Of a stretch of DNA of 64,000 bases, positions 1-12,436 are shown in pieces. The first letter of the stretch is position 1. Each line of letters starts with the position of its first letter. Under the pieces are notes generated by a model that was not told the origin of the DNA, searched no databases, and saw only the letters and a program-made list of their open reading frames with translations. The stretch covers positions 310,001-374,000 of the forward strand of contig NW_024881850.1 in assembly GCF_019059575.1 (NCBI RefSeq), read 5' to 3'. The stretch comes from Amphibalanus amphitrite. Taxonomy: Eukaryota > Arthropoda > Thecostraca > Balanomorpha > Balanidae. A program made the translations under genes and the position numbers.

Positions 1-604
<604 letters not shown>

Positions 605-678
605 ATACACCCTCTCTCTCTGTCTCTGCATGTCTCTGTCTCCCTGCTTCCCTCCCTTCCTCTCGCTCCCTCTACTTT

Positions 679-784
<106 letters not shown>

Positions 785-835
785 ACACACTCTCTCTCTG
801 TCTCTGTGCTTCTCCCTCCTTCCCTCCCTAAGGCC

Positions 836-2045
836 ACACGAGGCTCTATTCTCAGGAAGAGTGGTTGCTGATGTGACTCTGATGCCGGGGTTGCACCGGT
901 AGGTCAATACCTACCTACCTGCTGTTTATGTTGCCTGCTCGAGACCGGCTTCGTCCTTAGCGCGGCTCGAACAACATGTTGTTAGCAGCACCGACGCTTT
1001 CCAGGTAACTGGTGATATACTTTGTGAGCATATCCTTAGAGAGGGAGAACTTCATTCTAGCCAGCTTTAGAAATAATAGCGCAAGTTGATTGCCATTTAA
1101 GCTACAAATTATCATCACAAAGGAACGCCGCGTTGAGGACATTTGAGAATATGCTATGGAACATGGAAGCAGCCTTCTACATGCTTGATACATATGCATT
1201 ATAGTTTATACATACATTCTACATAAGTTGTATGCTTGCACCATTTTCAAATTAACGTAAGACATGCAATGAGTAAGTTAACTTGCTAATAAAAAATTAA
1301 AAAGTTTACTTGCTAATATTCCGCAATGAGGCTGCCTATTTAATGTTGCCTAACATGAGCTCACTATGCCGATTATTTTGTCTTATCCTGTATATCCGTT
1401 AATGTTATTTTCAATGTTGAGAAACGTATATTTCTCGAAAACCTTTTACACAAACTATTAATTGTCAATTGTCATGCACGAATGCAGTGTTGTCACGTCA
1501 AGCAAAATCGCCTGCTGGGCTGAAATACAACTCGATTGCTTTCATAACAATGTTCAGGATCTGGGTTATTTCGGTCAGGAAGCGGCGGTTTCCTGTGTGC
1601 TAGCTTGCAACGTAATTATATCACATAATTAGAAGCTATGTGGCATTTCATAGGATTACACGATAATGGTGTGCTTAATGGATAACACAATGCCGGAACT
1701 GCCACCATTTTAACTGCTGCTAACCTCCTTCCAGCAGACGTTGAATTGAGCTCATGCATTTTTAACTTCCCGTAAATGAACGGTGATTTTTTCATCATAA
1801 TTCTCTTTAGGTATACTGTAACTGATTGTTTTTGTTTTTACACTTCGGTTCGTTCCACTTCTAGCTTTGAGAAAAATGAATTGGACTAGTATCCACCAAT
1901 AGCTTTGGCATTAGCTGGCATTGAAATCACATGAAAATGTGTTCAGCGTGTTTTTCTGTAGAAGAGTGAAGGTCTGACATAAAGTTCGAATCAGATTCAT
2001 ATATGTGTCTGCAGCTTTTCAGTGAATAAAAAATACGTTTTTAGT
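836..2045. other. No gene recognised
   Basis: AT-rich single-copy-looking DNA. I see no domain-bearing frame, no splice-linked exon chain and no repeat. Confidence 0.5.
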
Positions 2046-3060
2046 TTAACCCGCGCACCGACGGGGGGGCGGATATCCGCCCCCCCTGAGGTTTTTCGCG
2101 GATAGCGGGAAAACCGCGGCGCTACGCGCCGCGAAATTTGGTACGACTATTCTCTCATCAATTTTACACATGGTGTGCAAGTTTGAACCGCCTAACTTTT
2201 AAGGTCAGGTCACCAGGTCACTTTGAATGACCCAACCTCAAGTCACTTTTTTGCAACTTTGTCACCGTGCCAGAGCTACAGTAAATGTCGGAGGCCTTTG
2301 AAAGTCGCGGGATGTTATTAGGTTATTAGTAGCTACAATTTTTATATCTCGGAATTTTGCTATCGGTGACCTAAGGTCAGGTCAATTTCGCGACCTCCCC
2401 ATTATAAGTCAATAGGGGGAAAATCAACTCCCTGTTTTTACCACTAAAACGGGTCGGAATGGCCCCATATACCATGCATGACTTCATATACGATCAACCT
2501 TCACTACCTTGAGGTCTGTTTTGCTGTTGGGCAGCTGTAAGGTCATGTGACGTCATCAAAGGTCACCAGCGGTTTTTTGCCAATAACTCCGTACAGGAAC
2601 AAGATACAGCCGCGCGGATGTTCTCAGTGTGTTCAGCTCATCAAGACGCATCAAATGATATACATGATGACCTCGAGGTCACGTGACCTGAGGTCAACCT
2701 TTGACCTTGACCTTTCGAGGTCAACATATATATCATTCGATGCGGATTGACGAGAGGATCACGATGCTACCCTTAGTTTGTTCCTATCTTGACTAATTCA
2801 AAAGTTATTCGAGAAAAACTCTCCATATCTAGCGCCGCCATTTTGACTTTTTCGACCCCTGTGACGTCATTTTTGACCTGACCTGAAAATGACCTTAGTA
2901 AAAATTGTAGACCTTTTCCGTGCGTATCCGATGCCGTTTACCGCTTGTCGCTATCTTGCTTTGTTCTCGAGATCTCAGGGGGGGGGGCGGTCATCCGCCC
3001 CCCCCCCCCCCCCCCCGTCGGTGCGAAGTTGGCGCAGACCCCCGTCGGTGCGCGGGTTAA
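2046..3060. mobile_element. TTAA element A (piggyBac-like, non-autonomous)
   Basis: It is bounded by TTAA at both ends, the target-site duplication typical of piggyBac transposons. The ends are inverted copies that begin TTAACCCGCGCACCGACGGG. The right end is bipartite: GTCGGTGCG occurs at 3044-3052 and again 27 bp further in at 3017-3025. Just inside each end is a G-run/C-run hairpin around GGCGGATATCCGCC or a close variant. The interior is rich in GGTCA hexamers on both strands and has no coding frame of note, so this is a MITE-like element that would need a transposase supplied from elsewhere. Its internal sequence resembles copies E, F and G below (shared GGTTTTTCGC, GCGCCGCG and GTCAGGTCACCAGGTCAC blocks). 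Assignment to piggyBac rests on TTAA and the CCC start, not on any protein. Confidence 0.88.
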
Positions 3061-3481
3061 GGTTCAAATAATAAACTTTCATTTTTTAGGGATCGTGTGT
3101 GTCATGATTTCGTCACCCCTACCTAGATCCTGCCAAACCACAATCAATAGCAGTGCCGATTATTGTCATCCGCACCAAATCGTGGAGTCCAAGACGTTGA
3201 CCGTGCATGTATCTTTTCACCGTTTGGTGGCGCGCAGAGCTGAGGTCGACGTAGGTGGCGCTGTTGTACCATCTCTGTGAACTGTGAGCCGAATGAAGCT
3301 GGCGCTGCACCACCAGTCCAGCCCACCCCACGTCCCCTAGCGCAAGCCTGTCGGGCACGGCTTTTTTGCTCCTAAGTTCATCAGGCCGAGCCTAGCTTGA
3401 GACGGAATCATTCCACTACAAATATTGGCCGCAGGAGGGTGACTGGCTGGTCTGGCCTGCTGCGGGGCACAGCATTGAGGA

Positions 3482-3646
3482 CAGGGCTGCGGAGTCGATG
3501 GATTTTCGGCGACTCCGACTCCGACTCCGACTCCGGCTTTCAAAAACCAGCTCCGACTCCGACTCCGACTCCGACTCCGGTCACAACTGTCGATTCCGAC
3601 CGACTCCGACTCCGACTCCGACTCCGACTCCGACTCCGCAGCCCTG
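3482..3646. mobile_element. GGAGTC-repeat MITE (hAT-like), copy 1
   Basis: A 165 bp element begins CAGGGCTGCGGAGTCG and ends with the inverse, CTCCGCAGCCCTG. The interior is almost entirely a 6-bp GACTCC/GGAGTC repeat. It is flanked by ATTGAGGA on the left and ATTGAGGT on the right, an 8-bp duplication with one mismatch. Eight-bp duplications and CAGGG-type ends are usual for hAT transposons. No coding capacity. Confidence 0.85.
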
Positions 3647-3900
3647 ATTGAGGTGACGTTGGGATTTCTTTCTGATGCAAAACCCAGGTCGTATGGTACA
3701 CGGTAAAGCTTCCAGTGCTGCAGTTGAAAGCGATTTCTGATGCAACGCCCCATCGCGCGGACAAACACCACAATGTCAACGCATTTATCCTACCATTCTC
3801 GGCGCACGTAATCGGGTCATTTTGGGACCGAGAGCTCCAAAGCGGTTATTGGTCTGCTCCATGAAATAATCTATGACAAAATGGGTGATTACTTGATAAT

Positions 3901-5406
3901 TAGGGGAAGACGGGGGAACACCGACCCCTTAACCCACGAGCCGCTGGGGGGGGGGCATAAAGTTGCCCCCCCTTTACGTTTTGTGAAATATCTCCGAAAC
4001 CTGATGAGCTACGAACGTGAAACTTGCCATAGCTTCAAATGAATACCTAGGCAATGTTTGAGGAAAGTTTGGTGGTTGTAGCACCTGAAATTACGTCACA
4101 GTGACGTCATAAAGTTTTGTCGTTTTCCGATATGGACCGTTTCTGATGACGCTGAGCATGAAACTCAACTGTAAATGAACTAGACAGCACCTGCTGTCAT
4201 CCTAAAACATCTAACTACACTTACATCTAGTTTCTGACCAGTAATCGACCCTTTATATTCGGTCCCATATACGTGTATCTGATGCATCGTGAGGAATATG
4301 CGAGTCGCAAATCTATAATTTCACTTATGACGTCACTGTGACGTCATTTCAAATGGGATCAACACCAAATTTGGACACAACCTCGGATAGGTATTCAGGA
4401 AGATGTGTGCAAAGTTTCGCTTCCCTACCTCTTCGCGTTGCGACGATATCGTCGCAGAAGTAAAGGGGGGAGCAACTATATGCCCCCCCCAGCGGCCGGC
4501 GGGTGGCGCTGAGGCCCAGCGGCCGCCGGGTTAACCTATAAGGGTCTAGTCACGTAATGTTTGGCCAAATGATCAATCTCTCAGTTTCATTGGATTGTCG
4601 CATTAATTTTACACACATATCAACCAATTGTTTTCTTGTAGTGTCGTTCATAATTGCATTATGGCCACACTTAGTAAATGTCTACATTTTTCGGGGTAAC
4701 ACCGACCGTTGGGTAACACCGCCCGAGCTTAACAGGCAACGAAATTTGCAGATTGCTGGACTAATAAATTGTTCTTCTTATCGTAAATTTCGAGTCGTTT
4801 CAGTATGATTATAAAATACAGTGAAAACGATTTTATTATATCCCTGTTACAATATAGTACTCATTTATATAACTAGACGACTTAAAGTCCTAAAATTTCA
4901 TTTTCTCGAAATTTTTCGTTATCTTCTAAAGAGAAAACATAGCAACAACGTTCTTTCTTTATTTGAAATGCGCCACTCCTGGGTTAGGTGTCACAATGTG
5001 CTATTAAATACCAAGTTTCCCAAGTGGGCGGTGTTACCCAAGTGTTTGTATTTTTTTTAAATCCTTTAATATGGCAGCACGACAAAAATTTCGCTCGAGC
5101 AGGAGCAAGTAATGCTTGGATGAGTCCTAATTATGGCCAAAAATACTACTTCAGGACTAATGTCTGTCAAATAAGATAAGTTTTCTTCTGCTTATTATGC
5201 TAGCAAAAGTATAAAACGTTTTCACGAAACGTAAAATTAGGGATTTCTCGCAAATCACCTAAACCAATGCGGTGCACTGCCCATACCTGCACTTCTGTTG
5301 TCGTCACGCTGCCAAAAGACAGTCAGCTGTCCCCCTAGACCTTTTTTATTTCTGATATCGGGGTGGGCGGTGTTCCCCAAAGGGCGGTGTTTACCATGTT
5401 CCCCTA
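3901..5406. mobile_element. TA-flanked element 1 (TAGGGGAA family), interrupted by TTAA element B
   Basis: The left end is TAGGGGAAGACGGGGGAACA and the right end is the inverse of TAGGGGAACATGGTAAACAC, so TAGGGGAA is shared and each end carries a TA. Motifs of the type GGTAACACCG/CGGTGTTACC recur inside (near 4697-4730, 5027-5042 and 5364-5394) and echo the terminal sequence. A TTAA element (3929-4534) sits 28 bp inside the left end and is therefore younger. The TA may be the target duplication, as in Tc1/mariner and relatives, but the superfamily is not established. No transposase frame. Confidence 0.7.
3929..4534. mobile_element. TTAA element B (piggyBac-like, nested)
   Basis: The shortest complete member, 606 bp, bounded by TTAA on both sides. 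The left end reads TTAACCCACGAGCCGCTGGG. The right end, read inwards, begins TTAACCCGGCGGCCGCTGGG and repeats GGCCGCTGGG exactly 27 bp further in, giving the same one-sided bipartite layout as the other copies. Subterminal GGGGGGC...GCCCCCC blocks mirror each other. The GGTCA repeats are replaced by several TGACGTCA-type motifs (for example near 4101-4108 and 4333-4340). It lies inside TA-flanked element 1. No coding frame. Confidence 0.85.
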
Positions 5407-6285
5407 TACGTATTTAGCGCGACAGACCTCGGTCTAAGTGTATAGCTAGCGTTGTTAAAGGAAGGCTGCTGCCTTCGTTGCGGCGCAAAGCCGCACATTC
5501 AAGACAGAGCAGTGCCCGAATTATTCAGTCACCAAGGCTACAGCTGGCCACGGCTTCAATCAACCTTAGATACAGTAATGTAATAACGTTTAGTTTAATG
5601 ACGTACAATTTCAGCGGCAATCACACAGAGCCAGCGATGAAACTAATACAGAAAGTTTGCTCGAATGACCTTTGCTGGTTGCTCCCAGCTCTTTTATTGC
5701 TTATGCATATAACGTTGCACTTGGTATATTTTTCCGGTTCATTAGTGTAATTATGTATTTATATAACAATATATGTGCATCTGATAAGATAATGGCACGT
5801 CGGTAACAGCGTCAAAAATGGCAGCAAAATCATAACATCACCTATTATAAGTCTTACCTGTCAACTTAAACCTCTCGGTAGTGCATTTCTTTCCTTCACA
5901 AACCATAACCTCCACCAAAATTCAACATTATCTCAATAGAACATAGATGGACTCGTCAAAAATTTGCACTTCCGCGTTTGTCAACAGTTATCTATTCTAT
6001 TACATTCATTAGACATTGAATACCAATTTCATGCGCACTTCACCACGCGCCCGATCCGACACCCTGTTTATCCTACAGTCACCGCTTCGACTCGTTCTGG
6101 CTCTCCACCATCCACATCACTTTTATATCTCCAGCCTGAAACATCCTCCAGTCTTACATCACACATTCTCACAGTCTCACATCTCACACTCACATCCCCA
6201 CAGCCTCGGTGAGATGCCAGGTGAGACGATTCTCCCTCTCTCGCTCTCAGGGGGTCCGGTCGGGCGCGCGGCCTCGCCGACCCAC
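5407..6285. other. Region downstream of the CDK-inhibitor exon; no exon identified
   Basis: If the CDK-inhibitor gene continues past its domain exon (transcription is leftward), its remaining exons should lie here or further left. I could not identify one: no frame with the expected F-Y-x-R-P type continuation was found. The rest looks like ordinary AT-rich DNA. Confidence 0.4.
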
Positions 6286-6986
6286 CCTCTCCCAACGCCA
6301 CCGGCCCTCCAGAGGCTGCTCACGGTGGAAATCAAAGTTCCATCGCAGGGTCTCGGCTCGCCGAAGCTCCTCCTGCTCCTCTCTGAGCGCTCGATCCAGC
6401 TCGGCGTGGTCGGGCCGACCGAACAGACACCGTCGCGCTGACCTGACCGGTCGGTGCTGTGGACCGTCGGCCGTCGTCGGCGTCGACTCGTCGTGCAGTC
6501 GCCGCTGCCGTTTGGCCCTCCGTGCCAGTCGGGAGGCCGACTCGGGAGAGGCAGACCTGACTGCTCGCTCCGGAGAGCCGTGCCGTCGCTCCGGCTCCGG
6601 CTCCGACTCCGGCTCCGGGGAGGATATCGGCTCCGGCTCCGACCCCGGAGTCAAAACCGACTGTAGACCCGGAAGAGATCCAGTACCAGATTCCAGCTGG
6701 CATTCTGTGCTCCATGATGGAGAATCGTCCGATCGCCGCCGACGCCGAATCTCCGGCCGCTCCAGTAGCTCTTGAGGGGGCATCGCGGGGCCTGCGCTGT
6801 GACTTGGCCCGTGACCTGCGCGGTGACCTGCGTGATGGCCTGTGTCGTGGCTTCTAGACTGACTTCTAAGACGCAGTTCTCGGTCGGTTTCGGTCGTGGA
6901 CTGGCCGTTCTCGGCGCGCGGCGCGGTGTTCTCTCGAGACGGCACTCTCCGTGGCATGCTCTTCAGCAACTCTGACTCTGCATCGT
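6286..6986 (-). CDS. Cip/Kip cyclin-dependent kinase inhibitor, CDI-domain exon (dacapo/p27-like)
   Basis: One open frame reads leftward and contains a clear CDI domain at about 6283-6447. The cyclin-docking motif appears as RRCLFG, followed by DHAELDRAL, a charged linker, and the kinase-contacting WNFDF and PLEG blocks. This order is diagnostic of p21/p27/p57 and Drosophila dacapo, nuclear proteins that bind cyclin-CDK complexes and block S-phase entry. A splice acceptor (TTTTGTCCTGTTCACAG on the minus strand) puts the exon start at 6986, and a possible donor (GTGGGT) puts its end near 6286. Unspliced, the frame stops at 6247. Before the domain lie about 170 residues rich in Ser, Glu, Pro and Arg, including a GSEPEP-type repeat. 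That is unusual, since the CDI is normally close to the N-terminus. A start could be Met at 6783 or 6957, or in an upstream exon. The C-terminal inhibitory tail (F-Y-type helix) is not in this exon. The domain call is firm; the exon ends are inference. Confidence 0.85.
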
Positions 6987-7639
6987 CTGTGAACAGGACA
7001 AAAGGCAACGGTCATTGATCGGCAGCGGAAGGGGCTGTCCGATGACATCACATTGGTTATCGTTACCGATATGATAGCATAGCGCTTGAATCATTCCGGC
7101 TTCCGGCTAGCGGAATACCGCGATAGTTCTGTGCCTCTGGCATGCTGGTTGCTGACGCACGTGTTTGTTCTCGATAAGCAAAACATCGGAGTGATGCAAT
7201 GAAAGTAATACTTGCACAACATTTTGTTAAGTTTATCTGTATGGATGTCAGGGGAGTGTTGCAAACTTATGTTTGTTTTATTGCTTTGGCCCTTTCGGTC
7301 AGAGGAGACGATTTCAGAGACGTAGAATTTGGGGGATTTATGAATAAATTGGCCTGGACGGTGACCCAGCCCCTCTGGCGGTCACCACACTGCACGCGAG
7401 GGACGGGCCCTGATGAGGCACTCACGTCGGATGAAGGTGACCGTCGAACCGGGAACAAGGGGCCTGTGGCACGGATTTATGGACGTCCTGAGGATCGAAC
7501 AGAGCGATGGGAGGTTCAAGAAGAAAAAACATGCTCTGGAACCTGTGAAGTCTTATAATGTCTATGCACATAACAGTACAGTTCGCCACCTCTCCTGCTA
7601 ATGTTGTGAAAATGTAATCTACGAGTGTCATCGAAATAC
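6987..7639. other. Upstream flank or intron of the CDK-inhibitor gene
   Basis: No upstream coding exon recognised. It holds a diverged copy of the dispersed repeat also seen near 35.5 and 51.9 kb (about 7288-7505). Confidence 0.4.
7288..7505 (+). repeat. SINE-like dispersed repeat, diverged copy
   Basis: It shares its start (GGCCCTTTCGGTC) and its end (a GGATTTATG...TCCTGAGGAT block) with the copy at 51801-52100. The middle is strongly diverged. No coding potential. Class unproven; it could be a SINE or the tail of a longer element. Confidence 0.45.
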
Positions 7640-7985
7640 AATTCAGTCAGGTCAAGTTACCTCACCTTACGAAAAAAGCCCTACATGCTCGCCCCTAGCT
7701 ACACCGACTAAATGATTCCATGGAACCTTTCAACGATTAATTGCAATTTACAGCAACATGATATATGAAAGTCACATTACGTCATGTAAAGATCACGAAA
7801 AATATTCGGTAATATCTTTATGGAGCTTTGAGTTGGTATAGAGCAATCCGAACACCTCACAAGTTGTCAATTTAACAACGCGGTGACCTATACGTAAGAG
7901 CAAATTTTCAACTTGCCCTTGGGTCAAATTATAGTTCATCTTGACGATAAAATCACTATGGTGAAAAAAATGGCATCCAAGCATA
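7640..7985 (+). mobile_element. Decayed fragment of the TTAA element family
   Basis: Two blocks line up with the interior of element E. One runs from a GTCAGGTCAAGTTACCTCACC stretch through TAGCTACACCGA to TTTCAACGATT. The other contains GGTCAAATTATAGTTCAT and ACTATGGTG. The sequence between them is shortened and neither TTAA end survives. This is an old copy with many substitutions. Confidence 0.65.
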
Positions 7986-10819
7986 GTTTATTGTAAAAGT
8001 GCATTTTAAGTTGCCATTTAGTATGCAGAATGTAAAAAGAAAAATAGTTTGAGATAAGGAAAATCATCCAAATGTCAATAACATGACCTGACAGATTAGC
8101 ATTCTATCGCACCCTCTGTTTGACGTGCTGCAAAAAAGTAATACTAATAATACGGTCGGTAGGCTGAAATCTTACGCATTCATTGAACTTGGTATGAAGA
8201 AGTATGTGTGGTGAACAAATAAACAGTGTAGACTGTTTTCGCAATACGCAATACCTACGTGAATCAGGGTCACATGTATGGAACATGTCTCGAGGGAGGG
8301 TGTCAATGTAATGCAAATACGACCCGGTGGGACTGGGCCAGCTGAATGTGCTGACCTCTAACTGAGGGAGATCCGGTTTACACTGGTTAAATGAATTCTG
8401 CAGAACTGTAACTGTGCAGTGTGCATCACACGAGAGCTGCATGGTGTCCTTAGAATCTGATTTCATTCACCATTGGGGAATATGAATGAAAGACCTACAC
8501 AGAGGTTTACACAGATCCTACACAATTTCACCTCAGGTGTTACTACATGATTGAAGATATGTGGAATTCAATAGGCACTGAAATCGAAAAAGACAATCTC
8601 AATTGAAAAACTTACAAACGAGGCTACTGAAACGTGATTGAAACCTGTGGATGGCTATGACACTAGGATTTACAAATGCGCTCTGTATTTCCGCTTCCTT
8701 ATGTTTCTAATGCAGCCAAACTCGTTTCAATGGGCTGATGATGTTTCAAATGAGGATAATTGAGTGTAAAACGTAGCTGACAAATTTTGATTGATGTGAT
8801 TTGTGAATCTGTTGTTGTATTCACATTCTCCTCTTTGGGGATTAGGGATAGTTTGATGTGAAATGCAACAAAATATGTCTGGGGTGAAATAGGTCCCTAT
8901 AGCGATTCTTTATGTGCTTGTAAGTGACAGGGTAAGATCTCATTATCGCAACAGATTAGTGAGAGGGAAATAGTTCTCTGACATGTCACAGCACAAACAG
9001 TTGATAATTAAGTTAAGGTAGTAATAATTCGGTAGTCAGTTGGTGACTGTAATAAACCCAATTGTAACCAAATCAACAGGCATATGTATGTAATGACAGT
9101 CATAACCGCAAACTGTCATAACTGTAACTGTGACAAAGCTTTTTGCTTTCTTCCTCTTGACGAGCCCCAGAGAATCGACAACCACAGAACCTCCGAATAA
9201 AATGCCAAGCGCACTAGCCATCTCACCAGATCACTCTTCCTACTGGTTACGAAACTCACGGATCACCAAGCCACCACCAACATTCACACCAGTTGTCACC
9301 AGTGTCACCACTCACCAGCACAGCCAACGCCCCTGCGCAGTGCGCGACTTCCCTCCAGCTCTGACCGCGGCCCTCCCGACAGAGGCGGGTCGCGACATGC
9401 ACACTGGCCCTGGGGCTACGTCACACAGTCGGCCTATCGCACGGCCAGCACGCCCGGCACGCCACGGAGTGCGCCACGAGCACGGCGGACGATGCCGTGA
9501 TTGGCGGAGGCCGGCGCCGACTGCCGCGCAGTGACTGCGGTGGTCCGTGTGACCGGCAAGGGTGCGGGTCCGCCTCCAGGCCCGAGAGGCCAGTGTCCGT
9601 TTGCAGAGGCGGCGAGCACGGCCGACGGCCTCAGCGTACGACGCCAGAGTACTACGAGTCAGGGGCTCTCAAATAGCTGCGGGCCGCGCTGCCGCTTGGC
9701 TCGCCGCCAAGGAGCCCATGGCGATGGGTACGGGTAGCAACCGTACTACGACGCAGTTGGTTTTTAAACTTCCATCATTGGTTCATGGACACTGGACAGA
9801 CATGGTTATTCAATGAGTTGAGTGAAGTTTGTCCTATGCATGCGAGCTTCTGGCCTGTTATTCTCTCTAACATAGGCTTATGTGTTTGCAAAATGCAATG
9901 AGATAAGATGAAAAGCACTTCCCGGCAGCGGCACGCCGACCTGGAGCGGGTTCAGTGACCCTGAAGTCAGTGACTTTGCAACGTGACTCGGCTGCTTCCC
10001 GCTCTCCAGGCTCATGCAGCTGCGTGCTTGCCCGCGGGCATTCTGTTGCGATCAGACGCCTCACCGTATAGCATGGATAGGAAGCAATTTAGACGCGTCG
10101 CGTCTTTATTACATGTGGTAGCGACCCAGAGTTATTATGAAACGCAACAGGTGTTGTAAACGGAGCCCATAATGACGTGCGTTTTCCGTGTTCCGAGATG
10201 GAAGTGAACCTCTCGCTGGTCGTCTGGTTTGAGTGCCCCTGGCACATCGCTCGCGTACTACACGAGTCCACTGCGGTCGGGCGTCTGTCTCTGCGGCCTG
10301 TGACGTCACGAGCTGATAGCCCCCCTCCGAGGGCAGGGGGAGGGGGCGGTGCAACACGCGCCACGCGCCACGCTGGCCACGAGCCAAGGCCGGACGACGC
10401 CGGGGGACGAGGGGGGGAGGAGACGGCGCAGCCAAGCGGCCGCCGTCGTGTCAACAGCGTGTCTGCGGCAATCATCGCCGGACTGGTGGAGAGGGGGGAT
10501 GACAGGACGACAAACACAGCTCAGCCACTCCTCTCTCGGCTGTCCTCGCGAGTGAGCAGACTGCCTGGCTGATAAATGTTGACACACTCGACGGTGAGCG
10601 CACGAGGAGCTTACCAATCAGTAGTCATACCGCAGCTCTATGTATGTAGTTACAAGAACGAAGCAGGCGTTAAAAATAGATGTTTACTGGACAAGAGTTC
10701 TCTTTGGTTTTGCGTTCTGACGAAAAAGCTGACAAGAAATATGAAATAGGCATCAACCGCTTGCATACTACAGTACTACACATATCGTCTTCTCTTCACA
10801 CATGTATAAATTTTTGTTC
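7986..10819. other. No gene recognised
   Basis: Mostly AT-rich DNA with GC-rich patches at about 9330-9740 and 10180-10560. Those patches have open frames on several strands at once, as expected from composition alone, and none shows a known domain. They could be CpG-rich promoter or exon DNA, but nothing proves it. Confidence 0.45.
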
Positions 10820-11035
10820 AGGTCAAAGCTGAGGCCACTCTAGTTCATAAAGGCAAATTTTCCCGTAAAAATTCACGATTGTGATAATTTTTTTTTACAA
10901 ATCTGCGCATAAATCGTGTATAAAACGGTTACAAGGTCTCGGAAAAGCGCATTTGATAGCTTTTTTCAAATCTCTCTGACTGATTTGCCCTCATAATTGA
11001 TCTCAAGTCAACGGTTTGGCCCATAGAAGGGCCAA
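10820..11035 (+). mobile_element. Decayed fragment of the TTAA element family (F/G type)
   Basis: The block around 10938-10962 (CGGAAAAGCGCATTTGATAGC) and the following GATTTG...CAACGGTTT stretch match, in order, the interior of elements F and G around 16915-16990 and 55540-55615. No TTAA ends remain. It lies 200 bp left of element C. Confidence 0.6.
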
Positions 11036-11234
11036 CCCGCTAAATAGACGAATAACTAACTATTGCCTAAACACAATTTTTCCAGAAATATTCTTGCAGT
11101 TTTATGTGTGATAATTTGGATCCTTTTCATTTTTTGAAATATTTGTATTTGTTGCTTTGATATGAAATACTTCTTGGAATCAAACAAGCAGTAGACTGGG
11201 CCAACGTCTACCTTCGGCAAAGGCGTATGTTCCA

Positions 11235-12436
11235 TTAACCCGCGCACGATAGGGTATTTTCCATAACGCGAGTGACTGCGGGGGGGGGGGCTCTCCAGAC
11301 TCCAGAGCCCCCTCCTATCTCCGAAACTACAGGGCCGATCGTCAAAATTCAAACGGCATCTGATAGCCCTGGAAAATTGTCGAACGAAACCTATCTCCAT
11401 TGACCTCGAGGTCATCGATGACGTCACAGGTCAGGTCAAAATAAAAATTATCGGCATTTTTGCTTGTTCACAATTTAGGCTCTGTCCGCCGGCTGACAAG
11501 TCCGATCTGGCTCATTTTTGGTTTAAGCACTCCTTGATGTATGCCTTGGATACCCTGAGGGTACTAAACTTTAACTTCGAATTTTTCAGGTCAAGGCCAC
11601 TGGCCAGGTCATCCTAGGTCACGAAAATTGTACATATATCATGTATCGGTCACGTGACGCATGTTTCAGGTTAATTTATTTTATTCGTAGATTTCGAAAA
11701 CAATATCGTCTGTGTCATTTGAGGTCATTTTCAGCTGAATTTACCGGAGGTTAGGTCACTTTCAGGTCAGAAAAGGTCAAATTTTGAAAAAAAAAAATCA
11801 ACAACAAAAAGGATGCCTATCAGATGCAGTCTGAGCTCAGGAACACAATGGTTCCATTTATATTGCTGTACGATGTCAAAAACGTCTTGAAAAATGGTTT
11901 TGAAAAATATATAGGTAATTGTAAGATTTTGTCAATAATGCAAATAACTTGGCTATTTTTGAAGATATTGGACTAAAACTCGCTAGAGTAGTTCATCAGT
12001 GTGTGTTATTTTATCACATATATTCGGGTTAAAAAATTGAATTAAAAATATGTTTTTTGTAATTGTAAAAACATATTTTTTAAACTTTTCAAAATTTTGA
12101 AAATTCAAGATAGCAGTTTGATAGCTACGTGAATTTGTAGTCCACTGATGCAAAGAAATGGGATCTAGCTTTTAAAACTAAGCTCTTGAAAGCGTTTGCC
12201 GTAATTCAATATTTTGCATCGAAATCGGCCGACATGACGTCACTCTGACGTGATTCCCGGCCAAATTATGGTAGTTAGAAAGTTGAAATTTTACCACATT
12301 GTGTCAAATTGATGCCACTGAGGGTACCGCAAGTTTCGTGTTGATCCGTCGAGCGGTTTAGAAGATATTGCTAAAAAGACGGGAGAGGGGCTCTGTAGAG
12401 CCCCTACCCCCCGCCCCAAGTCATGCGCCGTTTTAA
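11235..12436. mobile_element. TTAA element C (piggyBac-like, non-autonomous)
   Basis: TTAACCCGCGCACGATAGGG on the left; the right end is a worn inverse ending GCGCCGTTTTAA. The left end is bipartite, with a second CGCG-containing motif 26 bp inside the first. Subterminal GGGGCTCT...AGAGCCCC hairpins occur at both ends. The interior has GGTCA hexamers, mainly at 11400-11790, and a long AT-rich core. Similar in plan to element D. The right end is the most decayed among the complete copies. No coding frame. Confidence 0.78.

Noticed and set aside
10089-10617. Overlapping frames of 103-142 residues in a GC-rich patch
   Set aside because: Open in four frames at once; no recognisable protein; possible CpG-rich DNA only.
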